From assembly GCF_003945595.2 (NCBI RefSeq), contig NW_024103696.1, positions 992,001 to 1,056,000 of the forward strand: a DNA stretch of 64,000 bases. The letters are read 5' to 3'. The position numbers and the translations under genes were made by a program. Positions 35,896-50,200 of the stretch are shown here, one piece after another. The notes beneath the pieces were generated by a model. It made no database searches. It was not told where the DNA came from and saw only the letters and a list, made by a program, of their open reading frames with translations. Within the stretch, counting starts at the first letter, position 1. Every line of letters begins with the position of its first letter. The stretch comes from Pipra filicauda (taxonomy: Eukaryota > Chordata > Aves > Passeriformes > Pipridae).

Positions 35896-37772
35896 GGACA
35901 CGTCCAGGTACATATTTGAACAGAGAGGAAATTAGAGTTATCATGAGTCCCATCGCCTGAGGTCAGTTTGGTCAACCTGAAAGATCAGTTTGTCTCAGGA
36001 GGCAAAGATGACAATCTGAAAAGGTCTGCTAAAATACACCTTCAGATTGATTAGGTTGAGGGTTTCTTTTGTCCTATATCTAGAGAGAACTCTGGATTCT
36101 GTGATTAAGCTACTGGAAAGGAAAATGTTAAAAGGATTATTAAAAGGATAAAGGACTTCTATGACTAAGTTTTTAAGCCTGTGAAAAACAGTAATTATAT
36201 TTTATGTCTCCTGGTTTTCCAGTATTAATATCCACACATACTATGACCACTATAATACTCTTTTGAATGTTATCTTAATGATATACAATTAAGTTATGAG
36301 CTACCATATGTACTCAATGAATACTCAAAATACACAGTGCTGAAGTTCACACATTTGATTACATTTCAGACATACTCGGCACAAAGTTTACAGGTCACAA
36401 TCCCATCTGACATGGTCTGGTATTGCTTGACAGATTTCAAGTTACACTTAATTATAGCAGATGAGAAGCTTCCTGCATGTCTATTAAAACTCATTAAGCC
36501 AAGAATCATTATTGAAGACTATTCAAAAAAATAATTTCTGCATAAACCCACATTGTTTATATTTGTATTATTTTCTATGTCTTTTATTAGATATTAGTCT
36601 TCTGTAGAGGTATTTCCTGTAGAAAACAGAGGGACAAGAGGTATTTCAACACTTCTAAAACTAGACTCTTCATGTTTCAGTGTTTGTATCCTCAGCAGTA
36701 CAGCTGTTCAGAAGCTTCTCCCAGCAAAAATGTTTCACTTAAATCTGCTCAGGTGAACAATCTTTTGGACCAAGTAACAATCTTTCATATCTTTGATTTC
36801 AATGGGAGAAACTTTAGGAGTGAACTGTTCTCTCTATTTAGTTTTATTTTATTGAGTCAATTTATGATCACTAAATCCAAGGTTATTTCATGTAAATAAC
36901 TCTTTTGCAATCAATGTGTTTATTGCTTGCCACAAATAACTTTCAAAGTGGCAACATACAGCATTTAGTTAATGAAAATAAAAATTTCTATCAGCTCCTG
37001 TGTGTTGGAATGAGGTCCCACCATTTCTGCAGTACAGTTCTAAGTCATATTTATCTCCCTACAAACTTTAAAATAGCCTCATCGAAGGTCATATCTGACA
37101 TTTGTATTTAAGATGGATATCTAATTCTATTTCATTAGAAGATGCTTTAGCAGCTTTTTCCAAATCAATTTTGACTCAAACAGATTGCTACTTACTTCTT
37201 TGTCCTCTTCCACATCATTAATGTGCAATATTACATCTATGTGCCCTACTTTTGTCACTCATGCTCAAGAACAATGAATTCAGATTGAAAGTAATGTGAA
37301 GAAAGGAATACTAGATTTTCTCTGCCCTGACTATCCATTCTGAAAGAGAAGTCTAAATGACCTTAAATTGTTAAATCTAGCAAAAGAGTCAGAGATATTT
37401 GAGAACAGCAGTTATATCCACCAGCAAAGTAATGAGGGAAAAGAGTGGTTTAACCTGGACAACATTGGCACATGGACAAGTTGCAGTATAACAGGTTTTG
37501 TGATAGAGCTTTAATAACTGAGTCTTATAATGTGATTGCCTGCCAAAGCTGGTTGCCGTATTCAGTGATCCACAAGGCCCTGCCCAATCCTGCTTGACAC
37601 AGAGTAATAAAACACTGTGATAACGTTGTGTTGCAATTAAGAGTCTCAGTGGTACTTTGAATTTCTAATCAACTTTCTCCTATGTTATTTTGGAAAGACA
37701 GATGTAGTATACATTAATTCTTTTCTGGGTTTCATTTCTTCAAAGATGAAAAAATCTTAACTAATGAACCAT

Positions 37773-37790
37773 GTACAAAGGACTTTGTAC
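37773..37790. repeat. Small hairpin with 8-bp arms
   Basis: GTACAAAG, a 2-base spacer and CTTTGTAC form a perfect inverted repeat, with ATGTACAAA repeated just after it. Possibly chance. Confidence 0.85.
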
Positions 37791-37877
37791 CATGTACAAA
37801 CTTACTTTAGTAAAACAAATACTAAGTGGTTCAAAGGTGTATATGAATTTCTGAAAAACAGTTATCTGAAAGTAAAA

Positions 37878-37949
37878 CATATTATGCTGTTACATGTGAT
37901 CTTAAAATACAAATCATATTATGCTGTTACATAATCTTAAAATCCAAAT
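37878..37949 (+). repeat. Imperfect tandem duplication, about 37 bp
   Basis: Two adjacent copies beginning 'catattatgctgttacat' (37878-37914 and 37915-37949) differ by a small indel after the shared 18 bases and by one substitution near the end. Confidence 0.9.
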
Positions 37950-38754
37950 CACTTACATGTGAAAAGTAGTTATATGCACTGCAAACAATTTTTGTAATAA
38001 ATAAATTTTTAACTGCAGTGAAGTCTAAAACTTATTTCAAATTTCTTACATTTGAAAATAAATTTAGGAAGAAATATTGGACAATTTAAAAATCATTTAT
38101 CATAGGGAAAATCCACTATTAAAGAGACTCAGAACATCTGGATTCAAAATTATTCAAAATTCATTTCAGTAGCACCCTTGCAACAGAAATATATATGCTA
38201 TAATTTGATCATAGGACTTTGCTCTGACACCCAAAGGTGTGTGGCATGCATATTTGCAAAAAAGTGAATGAAGAAAATTAAAAGTGAAAACTGCATATTT
38301 TTCCCAGTGAAAATATGTCGTTCTCTTCACTTTGGAATAGATGCGTATTTAATTACAAGATATTGTATGTACTTGTAAAATTTGAAGGGTGAATTAAAAG
38401 AAAGTGGTACATGGAAGCATGACACTGCCTGAGCAATTCTGTAGCAGACAGATCCTGAAACAGTGCCAGAGGCGGTGTTTGTAAGTACCAGCACATCCAA
38501 CAAAGGACAAGACAGACACAATACTGGATGCTTTTACAACAGCTAGGAGAGACATATGCACTTAGATAGTAATGGAGAAAGGATGGCATACAGGGAGATA
38601 ATAATTTAGCTTGCCAGCATGCATACATAATGCACAGGTTTTCTAAAATGTAGATGAAAGACACCCAAATCACATTACTGATGTTCAAAGGAACATTACT
38701 TACATCACTTTTTTTAGTACTCTTGTAAACAGACTTAGTATTAAAATAAATTAC

Positions 38755-38772
38755 AAAAAAAAAAAAAAAAAA
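38755..38772 (+). repeat. Poly(A) tract, 18 bases
   Basis: Uninterrupted A18 followed by a short GAGAAGAAG purine stretch. No retrocopy was recognised upstream of it. Confidence 0.95.
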
Positions 38773-41700
38773 GAGAAGAAGAAAACTTTAGAATAATTGA
38801 AATTCTCTCCATCTTTCTGCTAACTATTCTTACTTTGGCAGTAAAAGTCCCTGTAATAGTCTTTCAAGCATGGAGGGCTGAAAATTTTTCAGAGTATCTC
38901 ACATTAAAGGCTTCCAACCATTTCTTTAATTCTCCTGTTATGTAATAGATTTGCCTACATCTCATCACTATATCTGAGAGTTTGGCATTTGGGGAGTGTG
39001 GCTGGGTGAGAAGATAGCATATTAGGAGAAAAATGGTGCTATGGCTACAAAGCTGTCGGATATAATACCTCCTGCATTTAGAAATGGTGAATCTTCCTTG
39101 ACTCAAAAATATGCACTGGTACCTTATATAGTCTATCATTTACAGCGATAGTTACATTTACTTAACCCTACCCTTCCGAGTTGGTAATTATGCACTTTCT
39201 GTCCTAACGTTATATGTCTACTGAAGACCTTGTAAGTAACACTGACATTCCTGCAGTTGGTTCTCTTCCAATTCTCTCTCTCAACAACAAACTCCAAACC
39301 CACCGGCAGGTTGTCTGATGAAGTATTTTGCCCGGTTATTTTCAATTTCTATACTAAGTTTGCATAAAGCATAATAATTGGAAAAGAAAAAACATTCCAG
39401 TATGATTGACAATCCCAAAAAGTCCTAGCTAGGAGAATACAGTCAGCTATTGGCATCACTCAGAACTAAAACAGCCAAATCTTTTCACTGTGGTGTCTTT
39501 TACTCACATTACAAAAAGACATGATATGGCCATGTAATAAGGAACAGTGTATTTGTTTTAGGTATTTGCATATTTTAGAGGGACCGACTTTCTGATTATA
39601 TATTGTTCATCACTATGAAAACCTGACAGATGGATAACAGGTTTTCCTCAGATAATAAAATGGACAGAGTTCTCAGTAGCTTCAGGAATATCTGGCTGAC
39701 GTTAACACGTGTTTAAACTAGATCAGAAACTATAGGTCAAAAATTTGAATTCTGAAGGCATTACCATAAAAAGACAGAGACTGAAAACAAGTACTCATGC
39801 GCTGTGAGTGAATATAAGGAAGATGTAAGCTAAAAAATTACTACAGAAAAATTAACAAAATGAGAAATATGAGCTTTCCACAGGGAAAAAAAATTACAAG
39901 TAGTTACTTTTTCATGATTCTTTCTAGAATGTAAGAGCAAAAAGATAAATATTAGTATTTTCATAATCTACTAGAAAATATAGTAACACAAACACTTTAT
40001 ATTCCTAATGAATGAACCAGATTTAGTCTATTCATATACAATATAAGGGAAAGAAGTGGCCTATGACAATGTTCCTTATATATGTGTCAAGCTATATTTT
40101 TTTTGGTAAGTTATGACTTTCAGCCAAACTGTGAAATTCAATTATACAAATTGTTAGAGTATTGCAGGCAAAAATAAACATCTAGAGAGATGAGGAGATC
40201 TGTGTATTTTATAACAAAGAGATAATATCATTTTCTTAAAATTATGTAGAAAGATTTAAGAAATGAAGTGTGAATTAAAATATCAGGAAAAATATTGCTT
40301 AGAGGAACTTTTGCTGATCAGAAAAAGCAAATGCATCTTTTGTACTAGCTATGGACTGAAACAGATGACTACTTAGAGAACTGTTGTCTCAGGAAGCTTT
40401 CTGTTTTCTTGCCTGGAAGTCCCTCTCTATAAAATCTAATCTGTCCAGTTCCACCTAAGGGTTACCTTACAGATTGTTTTGAATGCCCACAGTATGAACA
40501 TGGAAATAAACTGCAATATTAAACTAACTTTTTCTAACCCTCAAGTTTCTCTCTGAAGTTACTGTTGATACTCTGGAAAATATTTGCTCAACATTTCTAC
40601 TAATTTTATGTGGAAAACAGACAAATCTTATGGCATAATAAATTTCTAACTTTTGGGTCCTCATTCATATCAACTTTTTATACACTGCTTCCATTTCTGC
40701 TATTCTGGATCAAAGACTAAAGGAAGGCAGGTAATTTTATTGTCCACATGCAGCATCTTCAGTCAGATTCTTCCTTTAACGTAAATGTCTGACTTGTGCA
40801 TTTAAACACTGACCAGGACCACTGACTTTCTGACTGGGAGACCTTCCTCCACAATAAAAAAAAAACCCAAGTAGCCAGACACCAAATGTCCAATACAACT
40901 GTAAAGTGTGTGCACATATATGCAGACAGTGGATTATCTGACCAGTACTTAGAAAGGCAAAAGTTGCTATTATTTCCATCTTAAATATTGAATGAAATGA
41001 ATTTCTAGAAATGCATACTTAAATAATTTTAATTGTATATCATAGTCTTAATCATATATGCCATAAGGATGTAATAATTTGTCCTAGTTTACAGAATCAG
41101 AGAGAACTATCCTGCCTGTGCTGAGCTGTTTCTACCACAGCTAGGCTGCTACCAGTATCCAAAACAGGACCTGAATGTAGTGTAGATATATTGACTTCCT
41201 AGTCACACTGCAGTGACTTGGTGTAGAAATAGTTTGTGAATATTATTTTTCCCTTTGCATCTAGATGTCTTTGGAGATAGCGAGCATCTGTAGTGATACT
41301 TGAAATATTGTGATCAATGTTACAGAGCACTGGATAGGAAAGTCAAGGAAACTAGAAATAGCAAAATGTGGGATGCTTCTTGGTATGTGTTATTTTGCAG
41401 TTCATCACAAGTACAACACTGAAATGTTACCATTAGTCACATATACTTGTTGCTGTTTTTATGCAAACAAGGAAGACTTAAAACTGAGAAAATCATCTTC
41501 CAAGCTAAACAACAACACTATCATCATCTTGCTATTAGTATTTCCCCTTCCCAAAGGGAGGGTTTCCCTCCTTACTTTCAAAACCACATAAAATAGGAAA
41601 ACAACACAATATACAAAGCAAAAAATATACTCTGGAAATTCACATCTTTCTGTATACATACAGAAAGATCTGGAAGATTTGAGGATATATGATGGAGGAT

Positions 41701-44700
41701 ATGAAATAATTTTTTTAAATTCTTCTAACTTACTTTTTAACAAAGCATCTCCAAATTTCTAGTCCTATGTTGAAGACAACTTCAATTGTGCAAGCTTACA
41801 GATGATCTTGAACATTGCCCTTCTGTAGATTTGTTAACAATATGTGTCTAAGCAATCTTAATCTAATGCTTTGGCAAGATGTGGATCTCAAGAGAAACTG
41901 TGAAACAGAAAAATCGCATTTGAGAATTATCTCTTGGTGAACTAAAACATCAAAATCTTTTTGAGTTCCACATGATTTTTAAAAGGCACTAAATGACTAG
42001 CAGGAAAATGTTTGATTTGGTTCAGATTTGGACTGATTCCAGCTCAGAGAAACTTTTTCTGGGGGGTAGGTATAAGGTAGCCATGTGTTTAAATAATATG
42101 GTAATCATGGTATTGAGAATTAAATTCACAAACTTGAGAGTTTCTTTGAACAGTGAATAGGGAGAGTTAGGTGCTTGAGGACAGTATTCACAGCAGCTTT
42201 GAGTAAAACACAGATATATGAATCAAAGAAAACTGGTAAATGAAATGTTAAGAATTTGACTTAGTTGGTGCCTACAGAGATTGACACCTGAAACCAATTT
42301 ACATTCACAGATAACTGTCTCATACACATGACTGGCTGATTTCCTTTTAAATGAAACTGCCAGAAAGACTGAAGCAGTGTTGTCCCAAACACCTTTTACT
42401 GCAAAGAGGGAGACCTGGATTTTTACAACCTGTTGCACTGTGCAGAAGTACATATAATATATAATTAATAAGGTCAGAAAATGACAAGTAAGGAAACTGA
42501 TCCTAACCAAATGATGATGCCTCTTCCCTGGAAGATGTGGGAATCCTGTTTCAGGGACTTCTATATTTGGCACTACAGCATCCCTGAGAGTTCACAAGGA
42601 CTGAAGTTGTGGGTTCAACATCCACCTCTGCCTTCTCCTTACCTTTTGACCATTTTGGAAGTCAAACAAGCACATCTGGGCTTCAGATTTCTCATTTTTA
42701 AAGTGATAATTATTTTCCTTTTAAAAATGACACTAACAAGGTCTAGGATACCAGTATCAACTCAGTAGCAGCAGTACTTCTTTTAGCATCACAGATCTCC
42801 TATAACTAAGAAATTGAATTAGAGAAAATGTGCGTCCTCAATACATGAGGAATCACCTCATGGTGCACAACTCTTGTGCATCTTTACCAGTTCTGGCAGT
42901 TCACTCCAATGGGAAGAATTACTTACAGGCAGAAAGGACACCGCTTGACTTTCAGCTCTCTGACTGAGGTTTTACAATTAGAAAGGCAGTTGGTCTGTTG
43001 TTTGTTTTTAGTCATAAACCCATCCAAAGTTAAATGGAAGTCACTGAAAGAAAATATGACCCTCCATAATGCCATTCTGATGCAGTCTCTTTTCAGAAAA
43101 GTGGTGTACTTATATTGCCTTTATTTGGACAAAGTGTATCAGTGTATTAAATTCTCCATTGTTTCGATTGATGAACTTAGGTTTTGTTCATGTACTTCTA
43201 GATGTCTTTTCTGTAGTTTTCTTGAGGAAGGAAGTGTACAAGTAAAACAGAAAATGAAGACTTTGATGGTCAATAAGACTATTAGAAATATTTTTTTCCT
43301 GGCAAAAGCAGACCTCAGTTATAAAAAAATCCAAAATTAAACTATCTCTTTATAATCATAAATGGGTCTACTCACGTCTGCCTAGATTCCCAAGCTTTTG
43401 CATGGCATCATTGTTCTCTGTCTTTACCCGAGACATGCTTTTTAAGACAAGAGTAGACTTGGTATTAAATATATCTATTTTTTTTCCTTTAAACTTTGCT
43501 ACAGTTGTACTGTGGCCTTTAGCAACCTACTGAAGTTTTCTTTCAGCAGACAAATAATAAAGAGACTTTCCCTTAGCAAAGCAGGAGCTTAAATTTAGGG
43601 AGACAAACAGTGCCAATAATTTGACAGACAAGCTCATTTAACGTGCAGATATCCAACTAAACACACATAGATTGAACATAATGAGCCTACTTAGATAACT
43701 AATTGGAATGCATGCTATGTAGGATTTTGCTATATTATGGTTTTGCTTTATATTTTTCCACTAAAAATCAGCAGTAGGGGCTAATCTGTACTCCTCACAG
43801 TTGATGGAAAAAAATTACAAGTGCCATTGATATAGTATTTTTAAAACATTCTAGCATTTTCACCCAGCTGGAGAGCAAGTTGAAAACACAAGGTACATTA
43901 ACTGCAGTATTAAAAAATACTGTATATGTAATTATTCCCCCAAAATTAGGCAAAAACACATAGGCTGAAATAAAAATAACTTTAGATAGATATATCTAAG
44001 CTAACTAATTGTAGAGCAAAATAAATAAATATCGAATTATTTGGAAACAGAACTTTTTTTTTTGAAGGAAATAAGATCCTTATGTTGTTAATTGCCTTTT
44101 TACCACTGAAGTAACTACTTGGGAGGTTTCACACGTTTCATTGATTACAATATTTTAAAGGGGAAAACATCCCTCCGATGAAAATTTCATCTGTATAAAA
44201 TGTAATTAAAAAATGTGATTTAATGATGATCAGAATTTATGTCCTGTACAGCATACCGAAGAAGAGACTAAAATATGAGGTATAAGCGAAAACAAGCAAA
44301 ACCCAAACTTAATAGTGTGTGGATTAGTCAGTGCGAGCTACAGAAAACCAGTTTTGGAATATTTATAAGGCACAATTCATGAAGGTCTTGTTATAATGCT
44401 TCTGATAATGTTTTACTGTTAATTAATTTTCTTGCTATGTAGTCCTGACTCAGGTATGGGTTCTACATTGTAGGTGTAGTGCTAACTGTCTTGTTAAATG
44501 AATTTTAATTCACATGGGAAAATAAAGGTGCTAGATTAGTGGGTAGGGCAAAGGGGAGTGTGATGTTAGCCATTTAGTTCTAGCTTTTAAGTTTTGGAGT
44601 TCATCACCCACTTCAATTAAGAAAGATAGTGACAGGGTTATTTCTCAAGTTTTAGCCCTTAGAAACTGGTTTGTGAGGCAATAAAAAACAATGAGATACA

Positions 44701-44963
44701 ATTGGTATTAATAAATCATGAGAAGCTTGTGTTCTTTATTTGTGTCATTATGTAGAAATAGACTGGATTTTCTGCTTCACAGATTTCAGACCTTCTCATT
44801 ATTAAAAAAATATGGCAAAGGACCCATATAGCCAGAAGAGTTACCCTGATTGATTCTTTGCCTGTGTAAACTCATAAATAGTACATGCATTTTATGACAG
44901 GAATTGAAACCTGAAAAACAGAACTGCTTAAAACCACTCAAAATGTTGTACTGCATTAAAAAT

Positions 44964-45191
44964 AAAAAAAAAAAAAAGAAGGGAAGGGAAGGGAAGGGAA
45001 GGAAGGGAAGGGAAGGGCAGGGAAGGGAAAAGAAAAGCAAAAAGAAAAGAAAAGAAAAGAAAAGAAAAGAAAAGAAAAGAAAAGAAAAGAAAAGAAAAGA
45101 AAAGAAAAGAAAAGAAAAGAAAAGAAAAGAAAAGAAAAGAAAAGAAAAGAAAAGAAAAGAAAAGAAAAGAAAAGAAAAGAAAAGAAAAAAG
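44964..45191 (+). repeat. Polypurine pentanucleotide tract: (AAGGG)n then (AAAAG)29
   Basis: An A-run (44964-44977) leads into AAGGG units (about 44981-45029, with one AAGG slip and a C at 45018). After 'aaaagaaaagcaa' come 29 uninterrupted AAAAG units at 45041-45185. The whole 228 bases are purine on this strand except for the Cs at 45018 and 45038. The Lys/Arg-rich and Phe/Leu-rich open frames over it are artefacts of the repeat. Confidence 0.98.
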
Positions 45192-47129
45192 TGTCATCAT
45201 GTATATGAAATCCTGAGCTTGTTTGCACTTCAATAATTCAAAATATAGGATGTACACTGCTTTTAAACACATACTGGAAAGTCTGTTCAATACCAATTAT
45301 GGCATTCACAAAGTTATGCAAGATTATGTTTTTCAAAATCCGAAAAGTTAAAAATCTCAGCATTTTACATTCTTATAACAGCTGTTGTAATGAGAATGGA
45401 TTGACTTTTTACTACTTAAACATCTTCATTGCAATCTCTGCTTTTTAACTGTGACAACACAATGGAAGGCTGATAATAAAGTTCTTTCACTTTGTAAGTA
45501 AGTTTGTAAAGAGGGCAGAAAATGCTTCAGAAAGTGCTTTTGGGAACATAATCACCCTTGCAGGATCACAAAAATACATTTTTTAGTATCTTACCCAAGT
45601 GTGGAAATAAGGTAAACATTATTTTGTTACTCCCTGATTCTCACTACAAACTGTTTTTTAAAAACTAAACATTATATCTCAGACCATGTCTTAGTCCCAA
45701 TGAGGACTCATTTCTCATTTTATTTTATTTTAAAATGTCTATCCAATAATTTTATATTTCCAATATTAACTTATTGAATGCACTGCCTGTCCTCTGACAA
45801 GATATTGCTATCTTGTATATTTTCATTGAAGAATCTTTCCTTCACAGGGTTACTGGTTGTCACTATGTCCTTAACAACGAATTTACAAAGCTGGACGATG
45901 TTTATCCCCAAGAACCACAGACTTTACACATTAATTTACTTCAGAAGTTCATTCTTCTGTATCTGGTTCTGTGAATTCAATGTCAGTGGTATATATTCAG
46001 TATTTTAAATTATGCTTATTATTTTTACTTTTGCTTGCAAGGAAAGCAGCTTTATGAGATCATTATTTATAGGATGATGGTCAGGGCTATCTCCTGGAAA
46101 GAAAAAAAAATTTAACCTTAGGTTATTTTACAAAAGACCACCCTTATTTCTTTATTAAGTAAGTGTTTACCCAAGGAAATAATTTGAAAATCCATATCCT
46201 GAGTCAGAAATTGATATACAGGGCAGAATTCAGTCTGGTATTGAAACTTCTAAAATTAGGTACCTATAAGTATGCAAAGTATTTAAGTTTCCATTAGTCA
46301 AAGGACATCTAGTCAGCACAATCTATAGAACCTAAAGGATGGTTTACCTTTATATGGTACCCAGTGACAGTGGCACTTGCGTCAAATTAAACTGAAAATG
46401 TAAAGGTCTAGTCAAAACAAAGGGAAAATTAGTTGTATAGGTTATAAAATGACATCTGGGTAACAGTTTGAGCTGGCAGCATCATGGAGAGGTTGTAAAA
46501 GAATATCTCTAAAATAGAATGCCCAGTATCTATAGAAACTCCATACAGAGCAGAATGTGCTAGCAAATGCCTTCTCACCTGACTACCAGTTCTCCCTGGT
46601 TCTTCCCTGCAAATATCTGAACAAGCAACTTCTGTGTTTTCCTGAGATTAAGATGATTTTTGTCTGGGATTTCAACTTGTATCAGCATTCTTAGGTAACT
46701 GTGCACCTACACACTAGTCTTTCATGGTTCCTTAAAATGACACACAAGCGATGTTGCTATTTTTGCAGGAAGGTGAGAATGAAGCCAGGAACATGTGGGT
46801 CCTTTCAAAAGTGCTAGACATTTTCTAGACTAAAGAAATAAGGATAATTCTAGAGACTAGATCACAGAGTTGTGGACCTAAGAGCACCTTGTTCTCTAAT
46901 TTTGGCTGAAATGCTAACTTACTGTGATATTTAGACATCTGTATATTTCCTTGACTGTGATGAATTTTTTTCTATTTACTGGAAAAACCTGAGAGGAAAA
47001 GAAGATCGTGTCTGATCAGTTTTCTTGTGTAAATCAATTACAAAAATATGAGAACAGAATGGTCTGCTTCAGATGAAAAAACAAAAATATTCTCAGCAGT
47101 CAACTGTACAGGCAAAGTAGGTAAGGAAA

Positions 47130-47140
47130 GATAGATAGAC

Positions 47141-47182
<42 letters not shown>

Positions 47183-47204
47183 CAGATAGATAGATAGACA
47201 GATA
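47130..47204 (+). repeat. (GATA)n microsatellite
   Basis: GATA units with a few GACA and GAC interruptions; the longest pure run is 47141-47182, about 10 units. Confidence 0.97.
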
Positions 47205-50200
47205 AAAACAAATGGTTTTGGTAAATTTAGCATAGTTTTTCTCTGTGTTTACAATGAAGAATACGCAATTATAATTCATATTATGGTGTATGTTACCTTG
47301 TTTAAAATTCATACATATTATTCAATATAAATAACATTAAAAGCATGTAGAACCTGACATCAGATAAATATATATTGCAGTATACAGAACATGCTTTGCT
47401 GAGTAATACAATAAAGAGATGGATGCTTCATATTTTCAACTGTACGTCTTGAAGGGGTGGTGGTAAATATTTTTATGCGTTTTACTCCTGTGAGATTTTA
47501 ATCTCTGTGTGTACATGAAATTATGAAGTATTTGTGTAAGCACACACACAATTTGTGTACCTAAAACATTGAATGCTTGATTGTCCACTTACAAGAAGGA
47601 GAAAGAAGGGGAAGAATGGGCTGAAGATGTGATGTGCATAGAAACGGACACTGTTGACTTTTTCCTGTACACATTATAACTTTTAGAGTATAAACTGTTT
47701 AAAAAGAGATTAGACTACTTCCTGAATGCTGCTGAGTCTTGCTCTCTTTTTAGAATTGCTGTACTAGCTTCATGACTCTATGTTGTCTATATGCAATCAG
47801 AAATTGTTCAAATGAAATAATTATATTTTGTTTAAAATATGTTTTGTTTGTGTTATTATCTGATACTTTATATATTTACATTTTAAGCTATTTTATATTA
47901 TAATAAAGCAGTGGCTTATTTTTGTGAATAATCATTTAAAACTGAGTAGATATCAAAGCAAGTACACAGAGCCATTTAAAAGGACACTGCTCTATACTGC
48001 AGTTAAAATTGCAACAATGAAGTAGTACAAGTCTAAAGGATTTAGTTTTAAGTTTGGTCAAAATAATGTACTTTTTACAGGCTAGGCATACAAATATATC
48101 AGATTCATTATAAGGAGTAATATTATTTTTCTGGTTCTCTATTGCTCTTTATGTCAATATATGCAATCCCTTTATTTTTGACATTTATGTTGATGGAGTG
48201 ACTCTTGGATTTGTGCCAATACCTGTGGCTTGATTCTGGTTCTGTGGTCCAAATCTGGCATGTTGTTTAAGCCTGGGCCTTCTATTGAACTACTGATAAA
48301 CTTGACATCAGGATCATATTTATGTGAAGTTATGAACTAAAAGTAACACGATGGTATTTTAATGCACGCTTTCGATATATGTGAAGTTGTGTTGTGCTAC
48401 TTCCATAGCTATGGGTAGATAGAACAGTGAAGACAACCACTAGAAATGGCATTATTTGGATAACATGTATCATCAAGAATCCTAACTATAGTCTGTGAAA
48501 TTTAGAATTATATTACATACTCCATTACTTAGAATAATATCATGGATTGCAGAATGTTATCCCCAGCACATGCACTTGAATGCATATGTATATTATATTT
48601 AGTTAACTAGCTAGGCAAGAAATCTCTCTTACTCAATATTATCAGAGAAGATGATGACAACATTAAAAAGCCATCACAAATACACCACGCTTTCAGCTAA
48701 AAATCTATTTAGCCATAATCTAGCAGCTCTTGAACACAACAGGGGTTTTTTGTGAAATTGCTTTGCTTGGAGCTGTTCATTTAGCATATTACCTTCCATT
48801 TAAACTTGCTTAAATCCTGACATACATTTGTATTATTCTCATTAAGGTCTGGCCACCCTGCATAGCTTAAGCTTAATAAAAGATCTTCTATTCAAATTCA
48901 GTGGTAAATTGTACAAATGTTGCCCTTGCAATCTTTAAATCATTTAGAATTTTAAGTGATAAACTCAAAATCACTATTTTTAATATTTTTTCCCTGTTTC
49001 TGGGCATTTCAATTTCCATGGCTAATTCAATTCATATCAGGTACATTCCTTTAAGCAAATGTCATGTTTTATCAAATGCAACATTGGCCTCTAGTGTTTC
49101 TGTTTTAAAAGAATTCAATCAGCCCAGCGCATAGGAGAGAACGGTAAGTTGAGTTGTATTCTCATTAACCAGAACAAGGCTGAATTAAATACAGTAAAAG
49201 CACAGTATACGGTAAACCTCATATATAACCCCTACTTCACATATAACCCCTCATAAACTGGAAGAATAATGTAAGTTCATATATACACATTATGCCTTCT
49301 CTGTGCTGAAATGGAGTGCATGATGAACTAGTCTCATTTAATGATTTGATGTTCTCTTGATCTGTTTACCTGGTATACACTGAAGAACTGCATGTACAGG
49401 ATAAGATTCTAAGTATCACAGAAAAAATATGGAATGGAAGTATGGATAACTAAGGGAGGATCAACAAAAAGATATCAATAAACTGGTATCTCTTAGGTTT
49501 TGCAATATGATGCAAGTGCATAGCTACTGTGCTGCAAATATTTCAATGTATTTTTCTTAATATTGGGATGCTTCAAAGAATGAAAACCTTAAATCCATCT
49601 TCTTTATCCACTCTGCACTGAATTGCTTGTCTAGATTTAAATTCTGAAAGCATGAGTCATGAAAATAACTCCATATTTTAATGACAATGTCCTCTGGAAA
49701 TCAACTATACAGAAATATATTTTTGGGTTTTGTTTTGTTTTCTTTTCTTTTTCTCCCAAAGGGTTATTTTCCACCAAATAGGCCGTTTTCAAAATTTTAG
49801 ATTGAATATTGACAGATTTTGCCACTGAGGACACAGACATTGATTGACGTCATGGATAGGCACCTGAAGGTCTTTGCTTCCCTCTAGTGACTGGTTCAGG
49901 AAGAGATTTAACTGAATCTGCTCATCTTGCTGAACTTTGGCACAGAGATTCAGCGAAAGATTAATTATGTGTAAAGACACCTGTGAGGTCAGTGAGACGC
50001 TGATACAGCATTACAGTGTGTATACTTGTGATAGCAATTGATAAAATATGGCAGATTTACACTGGACATGTGTTCAACTGTTTTTGACGGATTTTTACAG
50101 TTTCATTGGGCAGAGATACAATTTCAATGTTAACAATTCAAGAACAACTATTAGAATTGGAAGATGACCTCTAGCATGCATTGCAAAATGCTATTTCAAA

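Larger units (their letters stand above)
35896..44963. other. Unassigned intronic sequence
   Basis: About 9 kb of AT-rich sequence with only the small repeats listed separately. The 154-codon frame at 42876-43340 has no domain that I recognise and is probably accidental. The preceding 33783-35579 is similar and also empty. Confidence 0.5.

Noticed and set aside
38353..38688. 111-codon minus-strand frame rich in Cys and Tyr, in sense with ADGRB3
   Set aside because: It does not match the expected next ADGRB3 exon (rest of the GPS motif and first helix), and no splice sites frame it.
42876..43340. 154-codon plus-strand open frame
   Set aside because: Biased to Leu, Phe and Cys, no recognisable motif, no splice or promoter support. 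It starts and ends in ordinary AT-rich intron. Probably chance.
45041..45236. Lys/Arg/Glu-rich and Phe/Leu/Ser-rich open frames on both strands
   Set aside because: They are translations of the AAAAG/AAGGG repeat.
48901..49150. 77-codon plus-strand frame followed by a GGTAAGT donor-like site, a possible antisense exon
   Set aside because: No acceptor, no recognisable protein and no partner exon. A GTAAGT is expected by chance in a window of this size.
50155..50200. 'ttggaagatgacctctag', resembling a minus-strand CR1 end
   Set aside because: Similarity is confined to a few bases and no other CR1 tail blocks follow on the minus strand.
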